From Portulaca oleracea (Eukaryota > Streptophyta > Magnoliopsida > Caryophyllales > Portulacaceae), in the NCBI GenBank assembly GCA_029582165.1, contig CM055890.1, positions 3,142,044 through 3,206,043 on the forward strand: 64,000 bases of DNA, written 5' to 3'. The notes beneath the pieces were generated by a model that was given only the letters and a program-made list of their open reading frames with translations, was not told the DNA's origin and ran no database searches. The position numbers and the translations under genes are program-made. Below, in pieces: positions 1 to 10,031 of the stretch; positions within the stretch are counted from its first letter, which is position 1, and every line of letters begins with the position of its first letter.

Positions 1-2290
1 CGAAATAGGGAAAATCATAATCTACAACTTTGTCAACAGAACCAGAGGCTAAAAATGAGAGGAAGGGCTCCAAAATGGGCCTGGACAGAAGCTAAGGTAG
101 AATAAATTAGGAATTCCGTAATGAAATTACATAGAGAAATTGATGTAGAAAGGTGAAATCAAAGAAGGGCACTTGGACCTTGGAAAGATAGCTTAGATTA
201 ATGAAGTATAAGAACCAAAGATTGAAGGTGAATATGAGATTAAAAGGGTTCCTCTAGACTTATTTAGAGAAAAACGATGTCGATGACGCGGTTGACGAAA
301 GAAGAATGAATAACGGAGTTTGAGGAATAAACTTTGAGTTGAGAATTTAGAGGAACCTAACTTGAGAGTTATTTAGAACATGGAAGTCATTAGCTAGATA
401 AAACCTTGACCAACTCAAAGATATTGAACTCTTAAGCTAACACTCATTGGGAGATATATATAACTTGTGTTTAAATCACCACTCTTGGCTAAAAGACCTT
501 AGGACATACTTAGGCTTCCAAAACCATACTTTTCCCCCTTAAGACTTTAACCTAAGATTATAACATATAACCATAACTTATCAATGCTTAAAGTCCCCTA
601 TTGACTTGGTTTAGGGCCTTAAAGATGGAATTTTATAAAGGGTAAACTGGGCAGAAACTTCAAGTAGACAGCCCTTCTTCCCGGGCTCATATCTCACACT
701 CCCGACATCGTATAAATACAAACCATACCTTTCCGGAAAGCTTGCAATGTGACCTAAAACTTTCATGCTTACATCAAAAACTAAAGAGGTCTCCAAAGGG
801 ACGAAAAACAGCCCTCAAGATACTGACTCCAGAAACGTATTCCGAAACGCAATGTTACGGTTTTGGCTATATCTCGGCCTATACAAGTCGGAAATTAGAA
901 ATTCCAAAGCCTATGGTTTGCTAACACCTTAAGCTATCAAATGGAGTAAAAATCTGGGCAAAAATCCCACTTTTAAAATTCTGTAAATTTCCAGAATCGA
1001 AACAGAGACTATTTTGCTCTTAATTTCAGCTCTAATGATACTTTTAGCCCTTAATTCATACTAATTCTCAACCAAACTTCACTTTGGCTATAATCCACTA
1101 TATTTCCAGAATTAAACCTTGAAAGTTAACTCATCAAAGAGCTTAAATTCCACATGCAACCATGGATTAAACATAAACTCAACATAAAGGACTTGTTCTT
1201 GAACTCTTGCACCAAAACCTCACTAATTCACCCAAATTAAACATGACAACACTTAAATAATAATCTTAACATATATAATCAGCCCTTAATACTCAGAAAC
1301 TTATCAAGAAACTCACATGCATCAAGATTATAACAATATCCATCAAGAATTCATCAAGAAAACCTCAAGAACACCTCAAATTTCACATGCACAAACTCTA
1401 AACTCAAACCCTAACTTGACTAATACAATCATATACTTGAATTCATGAATTAAGAGAGTAAAAGAGATAGAATTTACAAGAATTACACATGTAAAACATA
1501 AAACTCAGATTAGGGTTTAAAAGAATTGAATTTGGGGGTTTGAGAGATTACCCTTGGGGTTAAAAATGGATGAAAACACAAGAGAGAGGAAGGGGTGGTG
1601 CACGGTGGCCGTGGTGGCTGGCGGAAAATGGCCGGAAAAGTGGCGGCTGTGGCTGGCTGGGCAGAGAAGGAGGAGGTAGAGAGAGAAAGTGAAGGTGTTT
1701 GAGAAATTAAAATGAAGAAATGGGTTTACTAATATCCATTAGTAGTATATATTCCTCCACTTAATTAGAACACTAACTAATACTTAACAAATCTGAATTT
1801 TGATTAAGTAAAATAAATTGTAACCAAATACTAGTTTAATAAATTAGTTTGCACTAAATAAAATTAATTGGTAACAATTGGGTTAAAATAAAATAGAACT
1901 TGAACTAATAAAATTAAATGAATGGAACATAATAAAATTAAATGAATGGAACATAAATATTACTTGTACTAAAATAAAATAAACATAATCTAAAATAAAA
2001 TAAATTAAGGTTTGGATAATAAAATATAAACGTTGAGAAGTAAAAATTAAACCCCTTTCGGTTAAAGAAATAACGTAAACGGTAAAACCCGATATAAATT
2101 AACTTAACGGGTAATTAAAGTGAATTAAAGGTTTATGAACCCGTAGCTTGGTACCCTTTGCCATCTCCTGCACGAGACTTGACACCGATAACATAAATAA
2201 TTAAAAGTAAACGCGAAAAATTTATACGTAATTTAGATAATTACGGTAGTTAGTACTTAATTAATCATGATTTTGGGGCGGGTTATTACA
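1..2290 (-). mobile_element. Tekay/Del-type LTR, partial (left end outside window)
   Basis: Read on the minus strand, the sequence starts at 2290 with TGTAATAACCCGCC, the same kind of start as the LTRs at 44972 and 54733 (TGTAATAACCC). About 1.5 kb inside, a block near 611-796 (minus) resembles the block at about 46330-46550 and 56078-56296 of those LTRs; both translate to a shared ASFP..YG / GSV / KKGC pattern. A TATA-like stretch lies near 1745-1755 (minus), followed by a CCGG-rich stretch (about 1600-1660) as in the other Tekay LTRs. The short ORFs here are by-products of LTR conservation and are not proposed as genes. The LTR end and any internal region lie left of the window. Confidence 0.7.
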
Positions 2291-2920
2291 GGTGGGCATA
2301 ACAGGTTAACCGCATTTGCGGTTAACCGCATTTGAGGTTTTTGGATTTTGAAAACCTAAACCGCAACCGCAATATGCGGTTAACCGCTTTTGAAATCTGA
2401 AAACCTAGACCAAACCTCGAAACCGCAATTTAGAAGCGGTGCCAGTTAACGACTTTTAAAATTTGAAAATTTACCCAGTTAACATACATAGTTTATGATT
2501 AATCGATTTCCTAGAAATTTACAATAAAATTTATGCAAATAAATGCAATTATATTACTAATAAATTCATATTCCGATGCGACGATACGCATGCGCTGGCA
2601 CACCGGCCGCCGATACTTGCTGCCCAATCTGGCAGTCTGCTGCCCCTGCCTTTGAAAAAACAAATGACCAACAAGTCATCAACCAAACATCCAAGTTTCC
2701 ACACTTCCACATAAGTTTTTTTTTTTCAACTTAATTGAGAGCGGTTAATCGCGGTTAACCGTTTCATGAAAATCCAAAACCTAAACCTAAACCGCATTTT
2801 ACGGTTTGGTTAACCTAAACCGCTTTTATGCAAAAATCAATTCGGTTAACCGCATTTTGCGGTTTTGTTTATGCGGTTTTGCGGTTCAATTTGCGGTTTA
2901 GGTTTATGGTGCCCACCCCT
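2291..2920. mobile_element. Non-autonomous hAT element with GCGGTTAACCGC subterminal repeats
   Basis: The left end reads GGTGGGCATAAC and the right end GGTGCCCACCCCT, giving imperfect inverted termini of the (A)GGGGTGGGCA type common in plant hAT MITEs. Both subterminal regions (about 2310-2450 and 2740-2905) are packed with AACCGC / GCGGTT words, many forming the palindrome GCGGTTAACCGC. Clustered subterminal words are typical of hAT transposase binding. There is no coding capacity. The left terminus abuts the minus-strand LTR exactly at 2290/2291, so the original 8-bp target duplication cannot be checked on that side; the right flank is ACTATTAA. Confidence 0.6.
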
Positions 2921-3364
2921 ACTATTAAGTACAAAGACTCTGGATGCCTCATTATCTCTATTACCATAGGTGATAGTTTGATAGAAATGACATTACTTGA
3001 CCTAGGAGCTACTGTGACTATGTTGCCTTTGCATGTGTATGAGATGCTTGGATTAGGTGAACTAAAGCCTGCTAGGATGGTATTGCAATTGGCTGACAGG
3101 TCTACTAGAGTACCTAAGGGGGTAGTGGAGGATGTTCTGATTAAGGTTGGGGATTTTGTGTTTCCTGTTGATTTTGTAGTACTAGAAACTGCTAGAGTTC
3201 AGAGTACTAGAGAAGAGATCCCCGTTATTCTAGGCCGCCCTTTTCTTGCTACTTCTAATGCCTGGATTAACTGCAAAGATGGTAGAATGAAATTGACCTT
3301 TGAGAATTTGACTATAGAATTGAATATTTTTAATCTGCGAAAGTCACCCTTAGGTTTTGATTAG
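2828..3364 (+). pseudogene. Athila protease region, fused by chance to the hAT MITE
   Basis: The open frame begins inside the hAT MITE, which supplies about the first 30 residues, and runs into the element from about 2921. The retroviral-type aspartic protease signature reads LLDLGATVTMLP where the family has D-S/T-G-A, so the residue after the catalytic Asp is Leu. This is followed by the usual ILGRPFLATSNAWI block near residue 140. The frame ends with a stop after KSPLGFD. The downstream linker (3365-3481) is open apart from stops at the start and after ELNAL. The chimeric start is an accident of insertion and no expression is implied. The lineage call is confident; function is almost certainly lost. 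Confidence 0.8.
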
Positions 3365-3481
3365 CATGAGCAGAGTACCCTTAATTGGGCAAGTGATTTT
3401 GTTGATGATAGTGAGAAATCTGACTGTGTTGATGTGTCTTTTACTGCTGAGTTGAATGCACTATGATTTAATCTTGAAGAT

Positions 3482-4279
3482 TTGAATTCTTTGTATGATT
3501 CTGATGTGTTTGATGGTGATGTGCTATATGAATCTTTATTTGCATCTCAAACCACACCTGAGATAGTTGAGCCTGAACCACCTTCATCCACCACTCTTGA
3601 GATGAAACCCCTCCCTTCTGAGCATAAATATGCTTTTTTTGGCCCTAGTGAGACCTACTCAGTAATCATTGCTTCTGACTTAGGTAGGGACCAGGAAGAC
3701 CAAGTAATTGAGGTTCTTAGAAAGAACAAGGGAGCCTTAGGGTGGACTTTAGGTGACATTAAGGGGATTAGCCCTTCCATTGTTCAGCATCGAATCTCCC
3801 TAGAAGATGAAAGTGATGCTCATAGAGATCCTCTTAGGAGACTGAACCCACAAATGAATTAGGTAGTTAAGAAAGAGATCCTTAAATGGATAGACCATGA
3901 TATTATCTACCCCATCTCTAATAGCAAGTGGGTGAGTCCTATCCATGTAGTCCCTAAGAAGGCTGGTTTGACTGTTGTTGAGAATGAACAGGGAGAGTTA
4001 GTTCCTACTCGTGTTCCTTCTGGTTGGCGAGTCTGCATTGATTATAGAAAATTGAACAAAGCCACTAGGAAGGACCATTTTCCCCTCCCTTTCATGGATC
4101 AAATGCTTGAGAAACTTGCTGGGCATGAGTATTACTATTTTCTAGATGGTTATTCTGGTTATACCCAAGTCTCTATTGCCCCTTGTGACCAGGAAAAGAC
4201 CACATTCACTTGTCCTTTTGGCACCTTTGCTTTTCGAAGGATGTCTTTTGGCTTGTGTAATGCCCCTGCAACCTTCTAG
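3482..4279 (+). pseudogene. Athila reverse transcriptase, N-terminal half
   Basis: Two consecutive open stretches (3482-3862 and 3932-4279) are in the same frame across a single TAG after LNPQMN. The first is the acidic linker ahead of RT. The second carries WVSPIHVVPKK, WRVCIDYRKLNKAT, HFPLPFMDQML, YYYFLDGYSGYTQ (first catalytic Asp present), EKTTFTCPFGTFAFRRM and FGLCNAPATF. The last block is followed directly by a stop codon (TAG) where the family continues with Gln. Usual Athila RT is continuous, so this is a decayed copy with at least two nonsense changes. Confidence 0.85.
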
Positions 4280-5501
4280 ACGTGCATGATTTCGATATTT
4301 TCTGACTTAGTGGAGGAATGTGTGGAAATTTTTATGGTTGATTTTTTTTGTGTTTGGTACTTCTTTTGATGCTTGTTTAGCTAACCTGAATCGCGTGCTG
4401 AGTCGATGTCAGGAAAAGAGTCTGACCCTTAACTGGGAAAAATGTCACTTTATGGTGAAAAAGGGGATAGAGGTGGATAAGGCAAAGATTGACTCAGTTA
4501 AGAATTTGTCCCCTCTAACTTCTGTTAAAGAAGTCCGTTCATTCCTAGGACACGCCGGTTTTTACCGGCGATTCATTAAGAATTTCAGTAAGATTGCTAA
4601 ACTCTTATCCTCACTGTTAGCTAAGGAGGTACCTTTCCATTTTTCTGATGACTGTATTAGGTCCTTTAATCAACTTAAAGATGCCCTTATTTCTCCTCCT
4701 ATTCTCAAACCTCTCATATGGGGAAAACCTTTTGAGATCATGTGTGATGCTTCTGATTATGCTATTGATGTTGTGCTAGGACAGGGAATTGATAAGAAAC
4801 CTGTAGTTATTTATTATGCTAGCCACACCTTGAATGATGCTCAATTAAGTAACACTGTGACTGAAAAAGAATTTCTAGCTGTAGAGTATGCCTTTGAGAA
4901 ATTCAGACCTTACTTGCTTGGTGCTAAAGTCATAGTTTACACTGATCATTCTGCTATTAGGTATCTGATGGAAAAGAAAGATTCCAAACCTAGGCTAGTT
5001 AGGTGGGTGTTGTTATTACAAGAATTTGACTGTGAGATTAGAGACAGAAAAGGAGTTGAGAATCCTGTAGCTGACCACCTATCAAGGATTGTGCTTGACA
5101 CTATGAAAACCACCCCTATTGCTGCTCAGTTTCCTGATGAGCAACTCTTTAGTGTGGGAGTGGAAGCTTGGTTTGCTGATATTGTGAAATTTAAGGTAAT
5201 TGAAGAGATGCCTAGTGATTGGAATAAGCATGACAGAGACAGGTTTCTTCACATTGTGAAGAATTTTGTATGGGATGACCCTTATTTGTTTAAATATTGC
5301 CCTGACCAAATATTTAGGAGATGTGTTCCTGATGAATCCATTATGGATGTCCTCTCTTTTTGCCATGACCAACCTTGTGGGGGATATTATAGTGGAAAGA
5401 AAACTGCTTACAAGATCTTACAGAGTGGGTTTTACTGGCCTACCATTTTTAGAGATGCTCATGATTATGCCCAACGGTGCCCTAGGTGCCAAAGTTTGTG
5501 A
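4280..5501 (+). pseudogene. Athila RT C-terminus, RNase H and integrase zinc-binding region
   Basis: Across the stop at 4279 the frame resumes with [13 protein letters not shown]. The family has an F/Y-M-D-D box here, so the catalytic second Asp is replaced by Val and RT would be dead. The thumb ([10 protein letters not shown]) is followed by [12 protein letters not shown], missing about ten residues found in relatives. RNase H follows, with [35 protein letters not shown] and TDHSAIRYL, keeping the acidic residues. The integrase HHCC finger region ends the frame at RCPRCQSL (CX2C), with a stop at 5499-5501. This is one long unbroken 393-codon stretch inside an otherwise broken pol. Confidence 0.85.
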
Positions 5502-6405
5502 AAGATAACTAGGAGAGATATGATGCCCTTACAACCTGAGATTTTTGTTGATGTGTTTGATGTATGGGATATTGATTTTATGAGACCATTCCCCAATTCT
5601 TTTGGGAATTAATATATTCTCCTTGCAGTTTGATTACATGTCTAAGTGGGTAGAGGCTATCCCTACTAAGAAAAATGATGCTCAAGTAGTGACCAAATTC
5701 CTTAGGGAATACATCTTCTCTAGATTTGGAATGCTTAGAGCCTTTATTAGTGATCAGGGAACCCACTTCAACAATAGATCCTTTGAAGCCTTACTGAAGA
5801 GGTACTCAGTTCAGCATAGGCTCACCACTGCTTACCATCCATAGTCTAATGGTCAAGCCGAAGTCTCCAATAGGCAAATTAAACAGATCTTAGAGAAAGC
5901 TGTGTCTAGGAATAGGAAAGACTGGTATGTTAAGTTGATTGATGCCTTGTGGGCCTACCGAACGGCTTATAGAACCCCCATTGGGATGTCACCCTATAGA
6001 GATGTTTTTGGGAAGCCTTGTCACTTATCGGTTAAACTTGAACATAGATCCTAGTGGGCTTTAAAAACCCTTAACCTTGATTTGTCAGCAGTTGGTGAGG
6101 TGAGGAGACTTACACTTTATAAGCTCGAGGAGCTAAGGAGAGAAGCCTATGAAAATGGGCAATTGAATAAGGAAAGGTCTAAAATCTTACACGATAAGAT
6201 CATTCATAGAAAGACCTTCTTCCCGGGACAAAAGGTACTCCTTTATGACTCCCGCTTGCACTTGTTTGCTGGAAAGTTAAAATCTAGGTGGACTGGACCC
6301 TTTATTGTGACTCATGTATTCCCATCAGGAGTAATTGAGATTAAGGACCTATCTAACAATTCTGTGTGGAAGGGGAATGGGTACAGGTTGAAACTCTTCT
6401 TATAG
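5502..6405 (+). pseudogene. Athila integrase catalytic core and C-terminal domain
   Basis: Reading across frameshifts and stops, the DDE residues are all recognisable: Asp in VWDIDFM (about 5570), Asp in FISDQGTHF (about 5750) and Glu in [10 protein letters not shown] (about 5865). Breaks include a frameshift around 5610-5630, a TAG after TAYHP (5842-5844) and a TAG after EHRS (6052-6054). The C-terminal open stretch 6082-6405 has FFPGQKVLLYDSRL and KSRWTGPFIV, the usual integrase tail of this lineage, and ends with a stop. There is no chromodomain, as expected for Athila. Confidence 0.85.
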
Positions 6406-8667
6406 TTCCCTGATATTGCTGATGTGGAATGTGTCACATTCCATGACCCACCTAGTGCTTGAAGGAAGGTAAGTTGAGATTCTTGTATATATTGTATATC
6501 TGACCCTTCTTTTCTTGATTTTTCTTGATGGCTTCTCCTAACTTTGCTTTGTCAATGAGAGAAGGATTGAATCTTTTGGCAAGAAACCATCCAGGTAATA
6601 TCTTTCCTTGTCTTCTTATTTCAGTTAGTGAGTTGGCCTTCTTTTTCCTCTTTTATTTTAATTTTTTTTGGTGTGTTTCTTTTTCTTTCCTTTTGTGTGC
6701 TTACGTATCTCTATTTCTGATTCCAATGAGGACATTGTGGCCCTTTTTGTGTGGGAGTGGGGGTGACATGCATGCCGGCATGTGTTTTTCCTTTTCTTTT
6801 GAGTGCTTTTTCTTTTGTGCGGTGTCGACTTATTCACAATGAGGACATTGTAGAGTTTTTGTGTGGGAGTAGGGTGGCACAAGTGCCTTACTAGTTTTCG
6901 GAGAGAAACAACTTCAGTTATCATTGAAATTAGGCAAAATTTTTAAAATTTTTATCAATTAGGATTAGCCTTTCCGGAACACCTTCGGTGATGATTCATA
7001 AACCCATTAGACTTTCCGTTTGTCTTGCTTCACCTTGAAAAGTTTGGTTGAGAACTTAAAAGTTTTTGAAACTGAATTTGCAAATCTTCTGATTTTGAGT
7101 CAAGTAATGAATAGTGTGTTTAACTACTTTGACAATCTTAGTAAGTGTAAATATGCGTGCCGCAAATCTTTGGGCTAGGTTTAGTTGAATGAGCCCTATC
7201 CCGTGAGTCCACATAGCCCAAAAGTATGAATTGATCACTTTTATCAATTCTTTTATTTCCTGAGTGACTCCACCACTAGTTGCACCTCTAGAACTTGTTT
7301 TGCATCTGGCTTGAGACTGCATCTTTGCATTACATATTGTGACAATATGATTGAGGCGTTCTTTTCTTTATTAATTAAACTACATAGCCAAACAACCTCC
7401 CTAACAATATTATTACCATTCTTTAGCCCCGCCTAGCCTTTGATTACCTTTCTTTTTGTGATGAAACCCTAACAATACAAGTCATGGACTTTATTAATTC
7501 CTACACTTTGCCTTGCTTGGATATGTGAAAATTCATTATTTCGGGAGCGAAAATTGGTTCGGTGTTGCTATGAATGGAATTGAGATATTGGGGGTGTAGT
7601 TTTGATTTTAATTGAATTCGGACACATTACATATCCCAATTATTATGAGTTAGCCAATTGGTTATGATGTTCTTTTGACATATATTGAGGTCAAAGCTAT
7701 ATTTTATGTTTTTCTTCTCCCTTGATCACCCACAAAAAAAAAGAGAAGTAGAAAAATAAAACAAAAAAAAAGAAAAAGAGAAAGAGAAAGGGTGATTAGG
7801 AAGATTCAATTGAAAGTTCTGAAAGTCTTTGACCCATCTGAAGAAATTTGATGAGATGTTCGATATTAATGAGGGAGAATTGAGTTTCTTGCTCAAATTT
7901 AGCAAGAAGGTGAGTTGAGAGTGATTTTTTTTAGAATATCAATCCAAGCATGGCTCTTTAAACTTCTCATACCCAAATATTACCACTCCTTTCCCCTAAC
8001 CTAAGCCTCATTACAACCCTAAAAAGTCCTCTTGATTGTCACTTGTGTATTTGCATACTAGCAGTGGAGAGCGAGATTCTTACCAAGCCTATGGTAGGTT
8101 GTTTCTTTTGGTCTGAGTATGAGAAAAACCCACATACACATTCGAATTTGAGTGTTTGAGCATTCAATTTTTATCCTAAAGTGAGGTTTGCTCTTTTGAC
8201 TGGCCTACGTCCATAACCAACCGTGCATATTTGCATTCATCTTAAGTCTGTTGGCGGTTTTTCGCATCTAAAGTACTTGTTTCTCTCTACTTAATTTCAA
8301 AAATTTCATTTTATTTATTTTACATTGATTTTGTTCTCTTCCAGATTGATCTGGGTATTTGCTTGATGGATTGATGTGTTTGATTGGTTAGCCTGAGTGG
8401 GTGTTTAATTGTATTTGTAACCCTAACGCTAAATTTTTTTAATTTTTTAATTTCTTCTTTTTCATTTTTCTTTGGCTTTTGTGGGTATAGTTGCTATAAA
8501 CCCTCACGAGACCATCCTCATCCACTTGGGATGCGAAGGGGTTTAAAGGGCTTGTTGCATACGCTAAATGCAACCGTGATTCCTACGAAAGTGAGTTAGA
8601 GTAGCTTAGATTCTCTTTATTTTTGTTTTAGTTTACTCGGGGAGAGCAAACCTTTGTGTGGGAGTGT
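6406..8667 (+). other. Athila 3' non-coding region with two internal polypurine-like motifs
   Basis: About 2.2 kb between the end of integrase and the 3' LTR. No env-like frame could be recognised; the short ORFs here are T-rich and unconvincing. Two copies of a motif made of GAGGACATTG followed by TTTGTGTGGGAGT occur at about 6726-6761 and 6838-6871, resembling the true polypurine tract beside the LTR (8655-8667). A purine-rich run of A/G occupies about 7731-7795. Confidence 0.6.
8649..8667 (+). other. Polypurine tract of the Athila element
   Basis: CAAACCTTTGTGTGGGAGTGT lies directly against the LTR start TGTTCGG at 8668. The same arrangement (CTTGTGTTGGAGTGT then TGTTCGG, minus strand) precedes the 3' LTR of the element at 15849-22343. 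It would prime plus-strand DNA synthesis. Confidence 0.65.
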
Positions 8668-9636
8668 TGTTCGGTCTCATTTCGAGTCGAATTGATATCG
8701 TTAATAAAGAATTTTTACTTGTTTTATACCCCTAATTATTAGTAAGTTGTGATAATTTTGTGTTTTGTAGGTTAAATCAAAGAAAAGAGGGAAAAGAAGG
8801 CCTAAAAGCTCCAAAAGCCCATCAACCAAGTGTGTCGCGCTCGCGACTCTCGGCCCAGTTCCGAAAATTCTGCGGCGACTGTTTAGGGTTTTGAGAATTT
8901 TTTATTATTTCCCTTCCCTTTTCTTTTCTATATAAGAACTATTATATTTCATTAGAGGATATCTTAGTTTTATCTTATTTTTTTCTTAGTTGCTTAGTTT
9001 ACTTAGGTTTTAGAATTAGTCTCCTAGGTTTAATTTAAGATGAAGTTTTCTTAATGTTTTCTTTAGTTTTCGATTGTAATTCAATTCTTCCAAGATCAAT
9101 GCAATTCTTTTCTTCAAGTTCTTGTTTTCTTTCGATTATTGTCTTTCAATTTCATTAGTATTAGTTCCACAAAAGTCCAATTTTTAGTGAAGAGAAGGAT
9201 TAAGGTTCCTTGAATTCTCCCTTCAAGTGAGGATTCAAGCAGTTTTAGTAATCCGAATCACGCTTTTTCTTGTTTGTTTGGGAGAATATTCATGATTAAA
9301 GATTCAAGATTTCAAGATTCAAGATTAGAACAATGCATCCTAGGTATAATTTCTTTTCCTTAATTTCAGTAATTAATTCAGTTTTTACATTCTTCGTTCT
9401 TGAGTGTTTTTAATGACTTTCTTGATTATGCTATTGTTTTCTTGTTTTGTAGTTCAGTTTCTTTAGTTAGGTTTTGATTTCTTGTTCTTGTTTTCATTCA
9501 TAATTGGTTTAGTTTAATTATTTACTGTTTCCTGCAATTTGAAGCCCTTACCAAACCAATTTCCTGAAAACCTAACACACCATCCCTGTGGATACGACTA
9601 CCCCTACTATTTACCCCAAATTTCTACGACCGAACA
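8668..9636 (+). repeat. 3' LTR of the Athila element (969 bp)
   Basis: Starts TGTTCGGTCTC and ends CTACGACCGAACA, giving short inverted TGTTCGG/CCGAACA ends. A TATA box (TATATAAG) is at 8929-8936. About 80 bp upstream of it is the interrupted palindrome GTCGCG-CT-CGCGAC (8834-8847). The end (CCCTGTGGATACGAC..., about 9585-9636) matches the U5 style of Athila LTRs. Confidence 0.8.
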
Positions 9637-9760
9637 AAGCCTATACAAAACATGCACCTATAAATAGGCAATTTCATTAGAATTGAGTGAAAATGTCCTA
9701 TCCACTAGGCTATTACTAACTAGTGAAGCAAAAGAGTTAGTTAGAATAAGATAAACATTT
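9637..9760. other. 3' flank of the hAT gene with a perfect 16-bp inverted repeat
   Basis: AATTGAGTGAAAATGT at 9681-9696 is the exact reverse complement of 9755-9770, separated by 58 bp. The right arm overlaps the last codons and stop of the hAT frame (stop on the minus strand at 9761-9763). It could fold into a hairpin at the transcript 3' end or be a relic of an inversion. Confidence 0.6.
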
Positions 9761-10031
9761 TCACTCAATTTCAATGGTATTTTCCTCTTCACCATTGCCA
9801 TCTTCTACGTCATTGGCATATTCTTCAGCATCATCCAGAAAAACATCTCTTTCCAATTCTGGCTCATCTGGAGAAAGTTGTGCTATTTATAGCTCTCCAA
9901 CATCTCCAAGTGAATCAAATGGGTCTCCACAAATATCCCACATTCTACTTTCCCCTTTGGCATATTGTGGAGTTTTTCTTGAAAGAAGACGGAGATTACT
10001 ATGAATAAAAACCAAATCTTCTACACGTTTA

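Larger units (their letters stand above)
2921..9636 (+). mobile_element. Athila-lineage Ty3/gypsy retrotransposon, 5'-truncated and decayed
   Basis: Plus-strand order is protease, reverse transcriptase, RNase H, integrase, a long 3' non-coding region, a polypurine tract (8649-8667) and a 3' LTR (8668-9636). The RT has Athila-type wording (KATRKDHFPLPF, GYSGYTQ, FGLCNAPATF). gag and the 5' LTR are missing: the left side ends at the hAT MITE. All coding blocks are interrupted by stop codons. The 3' flank AAGCC (9637-9641) would be the target duplication, but its partner is lost. The LTR family is related to the Gag-only element at 15849-22343: both start TGTTCGGTCTC and end CCGAACA. Confidence 0.85.

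Noticed and set aside
6525..6842. Possible env-like ORF after Athila integrase
   Set aside because: Phe/Ser-rich reading of a T-rich stretch with no signal peptide followed by a coherent domain and no family resemblance.
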